In this document: positions 47,569 through 57,138 of the stretch, piece after piece | Position numbering within the stretch: position 1 is the stretch's first letter | Layout: each line of letters starts with the position of its first letter | Assembly: GCF_001578885.1 (NCBI RefSeq) | Contig: NZ_KQ969495.1 | Span: 180,028-244,027 of the forward strand | Length of the DNA: 64,000 bases | Source of the DNA: Streptococcus sp. DD12 | GTDB lineage: Bacteria > Bacillota > Bacilli > Lactobacillales > Streptococcaceae | Reading direction: 5' to 3' | Position numbers and translations under genes: made by a program | Notes under the pieces: model-generated | What the model was told of the DNA's origin: nothing | The model's input: the letters and a program-made list of their open reading frames with translations, nothing else | Database searches by the model: none

Positions 47569-47570
47569 AA

Positions 47571-47597
47571 GACGAGAGTGTGCACTCGTCTTTTTTT
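47571..47597 (+). terminator. Terminator of the micro-ORF array
   Basis: GACGAG (47571-47576) and CTCGTC (47585-47590), then seven T. Confidence 0.85.
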
Positions 47598-47616
47598 GTG
47601 TTCTCTTTTTTGGCTG

Positions 47617-47645
47617 ACAAAAAAACCATCTGGTAGCAGATGGTT
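47617..47645 (-). terminator. Terminator of the serine dehydratase genes
   Basis: AACCATCTG and CAGATGGTT around GTAG; on the minus strand a run of T follows. It separates the sda genes from the convergent micro-ORF array. Confidence 0.85.
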
Positions 47646-47661
47646 GCAGTATGTGGTAATT

Positions 47662-48531
47662 TTACCCAAAGATTTGCTTGGCCAAGGCTTTGCCTTTTGG
47701 CGTTGCAGCTAGGCCACCTTCAGCTGTTTCTCGAAAGGCAGTTGGCATGGCAGACCCCACTTGGTACATGGCATCCACGACTTGATCAACTGGAATCGCT
47801 GACTCGATGCCTGCCAGCGCCATATCCGCTGCCACAAGAGCAAAGCTAGCGCCCATGGCATTTCGTTTGACACAGGGAACTTCAACAAGACCTGCAACTG
47901 GGTCACAAATTAGACCTAGCATGTTTTTTAGGACAAAACAAATCGCTTGGCTGGCTTGAAAAGGCGTGCCCCCAGCCGCCATAGTAATCGCTGCGGCGGA
48001 CATGGCAGATGCAGAGCCGACTTCGGCTTGACAGCCACCTTCGGCCCCTGAGATAGAAGCGTTATTGGCAATGACCAGACCAAAGGCTCCAGCAGTAAAC
48101 AAAAAGTCTAATTGTTGGGGGATGCTTAGGTCGAGCTTGTCGATTGCTGTGGTTAAGACAGCTGGTAGACAACCTGCAGAACCCGCGGTAGGTGTGGCAC
48201 AGACAAGCCCCATTTTGGCATTGGATTCATTAACAGCCATAGCGTTTCTCGCAGCTCCTAGCACAGCAGTGCCAGCCAATGTTTTGCCTCTTTTGAGGTA
48301 AGTGTCCAACTTAGCAGCGTCGCCTCCGGTCAAACCGGTTGGTGATTTTTCAGGGGATAAACCTGTGACAACGGAAGCTTTCATCACTTCAAGATTACGT
48401 GTCATGAGGTCAATAATTTCGAAACGTTCCCGACCAGTGAGCTCTTGTTCAGTTGCAATCATGAGTTCGGCAATATTTCCTTGATAGTCACGGTCAGCTT
48501 GTTGCACTAATTCTTCAATGGTATAAAACAT
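47662..48531 (-). CDS. sdaAA: L-serine dehydratase, iron-sulfur dependent, alpha subunit
   Basis: With SdaAB it deaminates serine to pyruvate using an oxygen-labile 4Fe-4S cluster. 289 aa; candidate cluster cysteines are in VCATPTAGSAGCLPA and in LICDPVAGLVEVPCVKRNAMG. It starts 11 bases after sdaAB and ends at a terminator. Confidence 0.95.
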   Translation of the reverse strand: MFYTIEELVQQADRDYQGNIAELMIATEQELTGRERFEIIDLMTRNLEVMKASVVTGLSPEKSPTGLTGGDAAKLDTYLKRGKTLAGTAVLGAARNAMAVNESNAKMGLVCATPTAGSAGCLPAVLTTAIDKLDLSIPQQLDFLFTAGAFGLVIANNASISGAEGGCQAEVGSASAMSAAAITMAAGGTPFQASQAICFVLKNMLGLICDPVAGLVEVPCVKRNAMGASFALVAADMALAGIESAIPVDQVVDAMYQVGSAMPTAFRETAEGGLAATPKGKALAKQIFG

Positions 48532-48542
48532 AGCAACTCCTC

Positions 48543-49214
48543 TTAACTGAAAAAGTTCACATTGTGTAGATGGGGGATTTTAGCGATATCTGCCACAGCC
48601 TCATCACACTGGTGTGAGTCAACTTCGATAATCATGATGGCTTTTTCACCGGCATTTTCTCGTGTGACGGTCATCTGTGCGATATTGATGCCATAACTAG
48701 ACAAACTATCCGTAACCAAAGCAATCATGCCCGGGATATCTTGGTGGACAATGATAAGTGTCGGGGTGTTCATTTTGAGATTGACTGCAAAACCATTGAT
48801 TTCAGTCACTTGGATATTACCACCTCCGATAGAAACGCCTGTCGCGGTCAAGGTTTTATGGGCGTTTTTGAGGGTAATCCGCGTGGTGTTTGGGTGAGGG
48901 GCGTTACTGTCTTTGTTGATTTTCCAGTAGACCTTGATGCCTTTTTCTCGAGCGATATCCAAAGATTTTGGGATATCAGGGTTGTCGGTATCCATTCCCA
49001 GGACACCAGCCACTAGGGCCACATCGGTGCCATGGCCACGATAGGTTTTGGCAAAAGAGTTAAAGAGCTGAAATTCAACTTCTGTAGGTGTCTCCCCAAA
49101 GATAGCAGAAACGATTTTGCCGATGCGCACAGCCCCAGCAGTATGACTAGAAGAAGGGCCGACCATTACAGGGCCGATAATGTCAAAAACAGATTGAAAT
49201 TTTAAACTTTTCAT
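48543..49214 (-). CDS. sdaAB: L-serine dehydratase, iron-sulfur dependent, beta subunit
   Basis: 223 aa. N-terminal substrate-domain motif FDIIGPVMVGPSSSHTAGAVRIG and C-terminal ACT domain (LIIVHQDIPGMIALVTDSLS) that may bind serine. The frame stays open upstream to 49256, but MKSLKFQSVFDIIGP is the family start and GAGG lies in front of ATG 49214. Confidence 0.93.
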   Translation of the reverse strand: MKSLKFQSVFDIIGPVMVGPSSSHTAGAVRIGKIVSAIFGETPTEVEFQLFNSFAKTYRGHGTDVALVAGVLGMDTDNPDIPKSLDIAREKGIKVYWKINKDSNAPHPNTTRITLKNAHKTLTATGVSIGGGNIQVTEINGFAVNLKMNTPTLIIVHQDIPGMIALVTDSLSSYGINIAQMTVTRENAGEKAIMIIEVDSHQCDEAVADIAKIPHLHNVNFFS

Positions 49215-49318
49215 AGTAAGCCTCATCCTATTGTAATCGTATTCACAGTATACCACGAATCGTCACGAATAGCTTTATCGAGCTTGTGCAAATTTTTAAA
49301 AAAATCAACAATTTTTAC

Positions 49319-49346
49319 TTGCATTATTCTTAAATCGTGATATACT
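49319..49346 (+). promoter_or_regulatory. Promoter of adcA
   Basis: TTGCAT (49319-49324), 16-base spacer, TATACT (49341-49346). The last base overlaps the first AdcR box. Confidence 0.65.
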
Positions 49347-49372
49347 TAACCGGTAAACATTTAACCAGTTAA
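49346..49372. promoter_or_regulatory. Two AdcR (zinc repressor) boxes
   Basis: TTAACCGGTAAA (49346-49357) and TTAACCAGTTAA (49361-49372). The second is an exact match to the AdcR consensus TTAACYRGTTAA, the first nearly so. They cover the transcription start of adcA, so zinc-loaded AdcR would block it. Confidence 0.88.
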
Positions 49373-49391
49373 TCATTAGGAGGTTATTAAC

Positions 49392-50900
49392 ATGAAAAAA
49401 CTAGGGCTTTTAGCTCTTTCTTTATTTAGCTGGCTTGTTGTCGGGCAATTCTTTGCGCCCCAAAAGGTTTCAGCTGATGATAAAATCAAGGTCGTCACCA
49501 CCTTTTACCCTGTCTATGAGTTCACCAAAGCCGTGACAGGAGATCAGGCTGATGTGTCCATGCTGATGAAAGCAGGAACTGAGCCCCACGACTTTGACCC
49601 GTCAACTAAAGATGTGGCTAAGATCTCAGATGCGGATGTCTTTGTCTACTTAGACCCTAACATGGAAACCTGGGAGCCAAAGGTTATCAAGTCCATTGAT
49701 AAAAAGAATCTTACGGTTATCCAAGCCACAGGTGATATGCTCTTAGCACCAGGTGTTGCTGAAGAGGAAGAAGAAGGCCATGAAGGGCATACCCATGCTT
49801 ATGACCCTCACGTTTGGTTATCCCCTAAACGGGCTATAACATTGGTCAATAACATTCGGGATGCTTTGATTGCTAAATACCCTGACAAAAAAGACAGCTT
49901 TACAGCCAATGCGAAAGCTTATACAGACAAATTGTCTCAACTGGATAAAGAGTACACAGAAGCCTTGTCAAACGCTAAACAAAAAAGCTTTGTGACGCAA
50001 CATGCGGCATTTGGCTACCTGGCTTTGGACTATGGTCTTAACCAAATCGCTATCTCTGGTGTCTCACCAGACACAGAACCATCTGCCAAACGTTTGGCTT
50101 CCTTGTCTAAGTACATCAAAAAATACGACATTCAATACATTTACTTTGAAGAAAATGCCTCAAGCAAGGTTTCAAAAACCTTGGCGAAAGAAGCAGGGGT
50201 TAAAACAGCAGTTTTAAATCCGCTGGAAAGCTTAACCAACAAAGAGCTGAAATCTGGGGAAGATTACTTCTCTGTCATGAAAGAAAACCTAAAATCTCTC
50301 AAGAAGACGACAGACAAGGCTGGTAAAGAAATTGAGCCAGAAACAGATACTAAAAAAACAGTGGCTAATGGCTACTTTAAAGACAAAGACATCAAAAACC
50401 GCACCTTGTCTGATTGGACCGGTGACTGGCAGTCTGTTTATCCTTACTTGCAAGACGGTAGCTTAGATGGTGTTTGGGATTACAAGGCCAAATCTAAAAA
50501 AGACCAGTCTGCAGAAGCATATAAAGCTTACTATGAGACAGGTTATAAAACGGATGTTTCTGCCATTAGTATCAATGGCAAAAAGAACACCATGACTTTC
50601 ACCGTCAATGGTGAAAAGAAAACCTACACCTATACCTACAAAGGCTACAAGGTCTTAACCTATAAAAAAGGCAATCGAGGTGTGCGTTACCTCTTCGAGG
50701 CCAAAGAAGCTGACGCTGGTAACTTTAAATACATTCAGTTTAGCGACCACAATATCGCACCAACCAAGGCAGAACACTTCCATATCTTTATGGGAGGGGA
50801 AAGCCAAGAGAAACTGCTTGAAGAAATGGATAATTGGCCAACCTATTATCCTGCTAAATTGACTGGGCATGAAATCGCTCAAGAGATGATTGCTCACTAA
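49392..50900 (+). CDS. adcA: Zinc ABC transporter binding protein fused to a ZinT domain
   Basis: Captures zinc outside the cell for the AdcBC importer. 502 aa: signal peptide with cleavage after VSA (about residue 28) and no lipobox cysteine; ZnuA-like cluster A-1 domain with ligands in GTEPHDFDPST, the His/Glu-rich loop around EGHEGHTHAYDPHVWLSP, FVTQHAAFGY and the later IYFEENAS; C-terminal ZinT domain from about 320 (NGYFKDKDIKNRTLSDWTGDW ... EHFHIFMG). Two AdcR boxes precede it. AdcBC genes are not adjacent, as is usual for this gene in several streptococci. Confidence 0.95.
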   Translation: MKKLGLLALSLFSWLVVGQFFAPQKVSADDKIKVVTTFYPVYEFTKAVTGDQADVSMLMKAGTEPHDFDPSTKDVAKISDADVFVYLDPNMETWEPKVIKSIDKKNLTVIQATGDMLLAPGVAEEEEEGHEGHTHAYDPHVWLSPKRAITLVNNIRDALIAKYPDKKDSFTANAKAYTDKLSQLDKEYTEALSNAKQKSFVTQHAAFGYLALDYGLNQIAISGVSPDTEPSAKRLASLSKYIKKYDIQYIYFEENASSKVSKTLAKEAGVKTAVLNPLESLTNKELKSGEDYFSVMKENLKSLKKTTDKAGKEIEPETDTKKTVANGYFKDKDIKNRTLSDWTGDWQSVYPYLQDGSLDGVWDYKAKSKKDQSAEAYKAYYETGYKTDVSAISINGKKNTMTFTVNGEKKTYTYTYKGYKVLTYKKGNRGVRYLFEAKEADAGNFKYIQFSDHNIAPTKAEHFHIFMGGESQEKLLEEMDNWPTYYPAKLTGHEIAQEMIAH

Positions 50901-50906
50901 GCTGAC

Positions 50907-50937
50907 AAAAACCTCGCATTGACAGGGCGGGGTTTTT
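50907..50937 (+). terminator. Terminator of adcA
   Basis: AAAACCTCGC and GCGGGGTTTTT form the stem (one G-U pair) with a T run. Confidence 0.8.
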
Positions 50938-50972
50938 AGGTTAGACTACTTTTAATACGAAAGGAGTTCGCT

Positions 50973-51533
50973 ATGTCTTTTTCTGAACATTATTTTTACA
51001 GCCAATTAGACTTATTCCCAGCTCAGCAATTGCCACAAATCCGTGAGAGCCTTAGTGAGGTGACCAAGGAGCAAGAGGACCGTATTCTAGCCACAGAATT
51101 CAAAAGTCCGACACGCGCCTTGCTCTTATCTCTATCGGCCGGTTATCTTGGACTTGACCGCTACTACAATGAAGATATCGGTCTAGGTGTCGGTAAGAGC
51201 GTCTTGTTTGGTCTGGGTGTCTTGCTTGGGATTATTCCTGTCATTGGTATTATCGGCCTTTTGTTGCTTTTGGCGGATGCTATTTGGGCTTTGGTAGATT
51301 GGTTTTTGATTGTCAAAGCCGTGAAAGCTAAGAATGGGCAACGGTTGACAAGTGCCCTAAACGGATATGTTGGCCTCCCTGCAGGCTATGCGGTGCCTGG
51401 TCAAGAAGCTTTTGGTCAACCAACCAATGCGCCATTTGCTGGACAACCCCATCAAGTGCCTTTCCAACCTCAAGCGCAAGAACCTTTTGTCGGTTCGCAA
51501 ACCCCACAGAACTCGCAAGAGTCAAACCTTTAG
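50973..51533 (+). CDS. TM2 domain membrane protein
   Basis: 186 aa. Residues 45-120 form a TM2 domain: a short helix with GYLGLDRYYNEDIGLGVGK, then two membrane helices with a DAIWALVDWFLI end, the typical acidic-aromatic motif. The C-terminal 65 residues are Pro/Gln-rich and probably disordered. Function unknown. AAAGGAG before ATG. Confidence 0.85.
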   Translation: MSFSEHYFYSQLDLFPAQQLPQIRESLSEVTKEQEDRILATEFKSPTRALLLSLSAGYLGLDRYYNEDIGLGVGKSVLFGLGVLLGIIPVIGIIGLLLLLADAIWALVDWFLIVKAVKAKNGQRLTSALNGYVGLPAGYAVPGQEAFGQPTNAPFAGQPHQVPFQPQAQEPFVGSQTPQNSQESNL

Positions 51534-51608
51534 TCAGACAAATGTCGGCATACTTGCTATAATAACAGCGTCTCAGTTTTGGGGCGCTGTTTTTTGAAAG
51601 GAGACCAG

Positions 51609-52247
51609 ATGAAAGTATTTGTGGCAGGAGCTACGGGACGGGTAGCCCAAGTGCTGATAGAGGATTTGCTAAGTCAGGGGCATCAGGTGGTAGCTGGAAC
51701 GCGGCAAGTCAATCGTTTGCCTCATAAGGAGGGGTTGATAGCGGTGACTTTGGAGTTAACCAGCCCAATCCCTGAACTGACAAAACTCTTGCAAGGAGTG
51801 GATGCTGTTTATTTTACGGCAGGTTCTCGTGGCAAGGAGTTATTGGCCGTGGATGCTTTTGGCGCAGTTGCCTTGATGCAAGCTGCCCAGCTAGCTGGCG
51901 TCAAGCGATTTATCATGTTGAGCAGTTTATTTTCACTGACGCCTGAGGCATGGCAAAATCCCAAGCTCTCGTCCTTGCGGGATTATCTGATGGCCAAGTA
52001 TTTTGCAGATGATTGGTTGATGCATCGATCGGGCCTAGATTATACGATTTTACAAGCAGGAGCTCTCGAAGAAGCCCAAGAAGCGACAGGTCTGGTTAGT
52101 TTTCAGGTCGAGCAATTCAGCCGGAATAGCATTCCCAATGTGGCAGCAGTTTTGGCGGCAGTCTTAACAGCTGATAATACCATTGGAAAAGTTATCGCTA
52201 TGGGAGATGGGGAAAAACCTCTCATCCAAGCGGTCAAAGAGGTGTGA
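51609..52247 (+). CDS. NAD(P)-binding atypical short-chain dehydrogenase (NmrA/YwnB-like)
   Basis: 212 aa with the Rossmann motif VAGATGRVAQVLIEDLL at residues 4-20. It has the KYFADDWLMHRSGLDYTILQAG stretch of the NAD(P)H-binding SDR group (DUF2867/NAD(P)-bd_10 type), without a classic YxxxK. Substrate unknown. Upstream in-frame start 51579 is less likely because AAAGGAG lies at 51597-51603. The next gene starts one base after its stop. Confidence 0.82.
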   Translation: MKVFVAGATGRVAQVLIEDLLSQGHQVVAGTRQVNRLPHKEGLIAVTLELTSPIPELTKLLQGVDAVYFTAGSRGKELLAVDAFGAVALMQAAQLAGVKRFIMLSSLFSLTPEAWQNPKLSSLRDYLMAKYFADDWLMHRSGLDYTILQAGALEEAQEATGLVSFQVEQFSRNSIPNVAAVLAAVLTADNTIGKVIAMGDGEKPLIQAVKEV

Positions 52248-52248
52248 T

Positions 52249-52887
52249 ATGAGTCTCTCACGCAACCAAACGCGCTATCATGAACGCCTCTTGCAAGTCG
52301 AGCAAGAACATTTGTGGAAACGTTATGCACGACTCAACCAACTGGTTCCTGCAGGAGGCACTGTTTTTCTTGGGGATTCACTGGTCGAGTATTGCCCTAT
52401 CTCAGAACTGTTAACCCTCGATGGCCCTGTCTATAATCGGGGTGTTCATGGTACCACGACCTTGGATATTTTAAAGCATTTGGACGAGCAGTTGCTCGGG
52501 CTAAAGCCCAAACGCGTCATCCTTTGGGTGGGCATCAATGATTTAAGGATTTATAGTCCAGAGCAAACGCTGGAAAATATCAAGCGTCTGGTGGAGGCCA
52601 TTCGTCAAGCCCTGCCTGACTGTAGCATTTTCATGCAAAGTCTCCTTCCCGTTAATTTTGAACGCTTTCCCAGAGATCAAAAAGGGCGTAACAGTCAGAC
52701 CATTGCCCAAGTCAATGCGGGCCTTTGCGATTTGGTTGACCAGGTCTTCTTTGTGCCTGAAGCGCTTTTTGATGAAGAAGGCCGTTTGCAACAAAACTTG
52801 AGTGTAGACGGGCTCCACCTGACGGTTGACGGCTATTTGCCACTGATTCAGGCTTGGTCTGATTATTTCAAGGCTAGCATTTCCTAG
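52249..52887 (+). CDS. SGNH/GDSL-family hydrolase
   Basis: 212 aa cytoplasmic esterase-like protein. Block I FLGDSLVEY carries the catalytic Ser, GINDLRIY is block III, and VDGLHLTVDGY has the catalytic Asp/His. Such streptococcal proteins may be platelet-activating-factor acetylhydrolase-like esterases; substrate unknown. AAAGAGG ribosome site within the end of the SDR gene, so the two are coupled. Confidence 0.87.
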   Translation: MSLSRNQTRYHERLLQVEQEHLWKRYARLNQLVPAGGTVFLGDSLVEYCPISELLTLDGPVYNRGVHGTTTLDILKHLDEQLLGLKPKRVILWVGINDLRIYSPEQTLENIKRLVEAIRQALPDCSIFMQSLLPVNFERFPRDQKGRNSQTIAQVNAGLCDLVDQVFFVPEALFDEEGRLQQNLSVDGLHLTVDGYLPLIQAWSDYFKASIS

Positions 52888-52898
52888 TATAGTATCAG

Positions 52899-52926
52899 AA
52901 ACTCCGATTTTAATAGGAGTTTTTTT
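52899..52926 (+). terminator. Terminator after the SGNH gene
   Basis: AAACTCC and GGAGTTT, then T residues. Confidence 0.78.
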
Positions 52927-52950
52927 CTTTTTAGCTTGTTATACTCTTAG

Positions 52951-54417
<1,467 letters not shown>

Positions 54418-54433
54418 GTGCATTATTCTCATA

Positions 54434-54476
54434 AAGAAGTTGAATTTTGACCAGATTAAAATTTGACTTCTTTTTT
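54434..54476 (+). terminator. Terminator after bglA
   Basis: AAGAAGTTGAATTTT and AAAATTTGACTTCTT with matching TG/TG mismatches, then six T. Confidence 0.82.
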
Positions 54477-54491
54477 AATTTTCAGAAAATT
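54477..54491. promoter_or_regulatory. Exact CodY box upstream of oppA
   Basis: AATTTTCAGAAAATT matches the CodY consensus AATTTTCWGAAAATT at all 15 positions. It lies 36 bases upstream of the oppA -10 (TGCTATAAT, 54524-54532). CodY with branched-chain amino acids would repress peptide uptake in rich conditions. Confidence 0.88.
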
Positions 54492-54562
54492 TTCCACCTG
54501 ATAAGGTATTTAAGTTATTTTTATGCTATAATGGACAACAAAAAAGACTTTCGGAGGAAACT

Positions 54563-56209
54563 ATGGGAAAAACAAGTTTTCTAAAACGTTCTCTGATGAC
54601 TGCTGGACTTGCGATTGTAGCAGGGGTTACGCTCTCTGCCTGTCGTCAGAATGCATCAGAAGACACGTCGACGATTAACTGGTATACGCCAACAGAAATT
54701 TTAACTTTGGATATGTCTAAAAATACAGACAGTTATTCCGCTTTGGCGATTGGAAACTCAGGGATGAACCTGCTTAGGCAAGGGAAAAATGGGACTTTGC
54801 AACCAGATGCGGCGACCTCTGTGACTGTGTCAGCGGATGGCTTGACCTACACAGCGACCTTGCGTGATGGCCTTAAATGGTCAGATGGTTCGGATTTGAC
54901 CGCTGAGGATTTTGTCTACAGCTGGCGACGGATTGTTGACCCTAAGACCGCATCTGAGTATGCTTACCTCGTTACTGATGCCCATGTTAAAAATGCAGAA
55001 GAGGTTTTAAATGGGGAAAAACCTGTCTCAGAATTAGGGGTAAAAGCTGAAGGCAACAAGGTTATCTTTACATTAAGTGAACCCTCTCCTTTCTTTGAGG
55101 ACCTCTTGAGTTTTGCTAACTTTGTCCCTCAAAAAGAAGCTTTCGTCAAAAAAGCTGGTAGCAACTATGGAACGACGTCAAAAGCCATGCTCTATTCTGG
55201 TGCCTATACGGTTAGCGATTGGAATGGAACCAATGGTTCTTGGACGCTTAAAAAGAATAAGTACTACTGGGATGCAAAACACGTCAAGACCAAGACCATT
55301 AATGTTCAGACCATCAAAAAACCAGATACTGCGGTCCAAATGTTTAAACGTGGGCAATTAGATATAGCAAATATTTCTAATACCCAACCCATGTATATTG
55401 CCAATGCTTCCAACCCTAGTGTGACAAAAGTTTCTGAGGCTGCTAGTGCCTATATGTCTTACAATTTGTCAGGCAGTGTGAAGCCTCTGATGAACACCAA
55501 GATTCGTCAAGCGCTCAATCTGGCGACTAATCGGGATGGTGTCGTTAAGGCAGCAATTGATACCGGTTCGGTGGCAGCACAAAGTCTCGTCCCTAAATCC
55601 CTAGAGACGCTGCCAAATGGTCAGGATTTATCAGATTACGTAGCGCCAGGCTATCACTATGACCCTAAAGAAGCGGCCAAACTCTTTAAAGAAGGTTTGG
55701 CGGAACTAGGAGTTAAGAGTATTAACCTAACGATTACAGCAGATTCAGAATCTCCAGCAGCAAAAGCAGCAGTAGACTATCTGCAACAGTCTTGGCAACA
55801 GGCTTTGCCAGGTTTGACCATTAACGAAAAGTTTGTCACCTTTAAGCAACGGGTAGCCGACTTGCAGTCACAAAACTACGAAGTCGCCCTCACCCTATGG
55901 GGTGGAGATTATCCAGAAGGGTCTACCTTCTACGGTCTCTTTAACAGCACGTCATCAAACAACTACGGTAAAGTCAATGACGCCAACTATGATGCCGTCT
56001 ACAATAAGGCTATCTCCACAGATGCCATGGACAAGATGGCAGGGGCAGAAGATTATAAAGCTGCTGAAAAGATTCTCTATGATAATGCTTACTACAATCC
56101 TCTCTATGCACGGTCATCAAGCGCCTTGCAAAACAAGAAAATCAAAGGCTTAATCCGTAACTCGACAGGTCTAAGCGTTGATTTCACCTATGCCTACAAA
56201 ACCAAGTAA
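54563..56209 (+). CDS. oppA: Oligopeptide ABC transporter, substrate-binding lipoprotein
   Basis: 548 aa lipoprotein; lipobox LSAC with lipidated C27. SBP_bac_5 fold: TYTATLRDGLKWSDGSDLTAEDFVYSW region and the C-terminal YNPLYARSSS. It captures oligopeptides, including signalling peptides in streptococci, for OppBCDF. Exact CodY box and extended -10 upstream, CGGAGG ribosome site. First gene of oppABCDF. Confidence 0.95.
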   Translation: MGKTSFLKRSLMTAGLAIVAGVTLSACRQNASEDTSTINWYTPTEILTLDMSKNTDSYSALAIGNSGMNLLRQGKNGTLQPDAATSVTVSADGLTYTATLRDGLKWSDGSDLTAEDFVYSWRRIVDPKTASEYAYLVTDAHVKNAEEVLNGEKPVSELGVKAEGNKVIFTLSEPSPFFEDLLSFANFVPQKEAFVKKAGSNYGTTSKAMLYSGAYTVSDWNGTNGSWTLKKNKYYWDAKHVKTKTINVQTIKKPDTAVQMFKRGQLDIANISNTQPMYIANASNPSVTKVSEAASAYMSYNLSGSVKPLMNTKIRQALNLATNRDGVVKAAIDTGSVAAQSLVPKSLETLPNGQDLSDYVAPGYHYDPKEAAKLFKEGLAELGVKSINLTITADSESPAAKAAVDYLQQSWQQALPGLTINEKFVTFKQRVADLQSQNYEVALTLWGGDYPEGSTFYGLFNSTSSNNYGKVNDANYDAVYNKAISTDAMDKMAGAEDYKAAEKILYDNAYYNPLYARSSSALQNKKIKGLIRNSTGLSVDFTYAYKTK

Positions 56210-56218
56210 AGGAGCATT

Positions 56219-57130
56219 ATGGCTAAATATATTTTAAAACGGGTTGCCCTGCTCTTGGTGACGCTTTGGGTAGTTGTAACCTTGTCCTTCTTCTTGATGC
56301 AAATCATGCCTGGGACACCTTATAATAACCCCAAACTTTCTCCACAGATGATTGCTTTGATGAATAAGCAATACGGCTTAGACCGTCCTGTCTGGCAACA
56401 ATATTTAACTTACCTGGGCAATGTCTTGCATGGTGATTTTGGGACCAGTTACCAGTCCATCAACCAACCAGTTTCTCGCTTGATTGCCCAACGCCTTGGT
56501 GTGTCCGTACAACTCGGTATCCAAGGTTTGGTCATTGGGGTTGTTGCCGGCTTGCTTGTTGGGGCAGTATCTGCTCGCAACAAAAACAATTGGATTGATA
56601 ACAGTTTAAGTGTCATTTCCACTCTCGGTATTTCCGTACCATCCTTCATTGTCGCCCTCTTCCTACTGGAATATTTCGGCTTTGAATGGAACCTCCTGCC
56701 TTTGTCAGGTTGGGGAACCTTTGAACAAAGCATTCTTCCTTCTGTAGCGCTAGCAATTCCTGTTTTTGCACAAGTGACGCGATTCTTTAGGAGCGAAGTC
56801 GTCGAGAGTTTGAATTCGGATTATATCCAACTGGCTCGCGCCAAAGGCTTGACCCAACGTCAGGTAACGTCTCGACATGCTTACCGCAATTCCCTGATTC
56901 CCGTATTGACCTTGATTGGTCCTATGACTGCCAATATCTTGACAGGTTCTGCCTTAATTGAGCAAATCTTCTCTATCCCAGGAATTGGGCAACAGTTTGT
57001 AACATCCATCCCAAGTAAGGACTACCCTGTCATCATGGGAACAACGATTGTCTACGCAGTTATGCTCATGGTAGCCATCCTGGTGACTGATATTATCACC
57101 AGCTTGGTTGACCCACGTGTGCGTTTGTAG
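56219..57130 (+). CDS. oppB: Oligopeptide ABC transporter permease
   Basis: 303 aa, about six membrane helices. The conserved coupling motif DYIQLARAKGLTQRQVTSRHAY (EAA loop) is near 200-222. It begins 9 bases after oppA. Confidence 0.95.
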   Translation: MAKYILKRVALLLVTLWVVVTLSFFLMQIMPGTPYNNPKLSPQMIALMNKQYGLDRPVWQQYLTYLGNVLHGDFGTSYQSINQPVSRLIAQRLGVSVQLGIQGLVIGVVAGLLVGAVSARNKNNWIDNSLSVISTLGISVPSFIVALFLLEYFGFEWNLLPLSGWGTFEQSILPSVALAIPVFAQVTRFFRSEVVESLNSDYIQLARAKGLTQRQVTSRHAYRNSLIPVLTLIGPMTANILTGSALIEQIFSIPGIGQQFVTSIPSKDYPVIMGTTIVYAVMLMVAILVTDIITSLVDPRVRL

Positions 57131-57138
57131 GAGGTTGT

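Larger units (their letters stand above)
47057..47570 (+). repeat. Array of RYKNGD micro-ORF units
   Basis: Seven unit starts in one transcript, each with a purine-rich ribosome site 6-9 bases before a start codon. Start positions are 47072, 47176, 47258, 47342, 47424, 47466 and 47548; intervals are 104, 82, 84, 82, 42 and 82 bases. Five units encode peptides with Arg-Tyr-Lys-Asn-Gly-Asp; the units at 47424 and 47548 have lost the coding part. The regions between ORFs share little beyond the ribosome site, so the similarity is concentrated on translation start and the hexapeptide. Promoter with cre upstream, terminator at 47571. No membrane, leader or processing motif is seen in the peptides. 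Confidence 0.9.

Noticed and set aside
47057..47570. The array as a CRISPR or DNA repeat array
   Set aside because: The repeated cores are coding, lie in frame with starts and stops, differ at third positions and are separated by dissimilar sequence with ribosome sites. No palindromic repeat and no cas genes are present.
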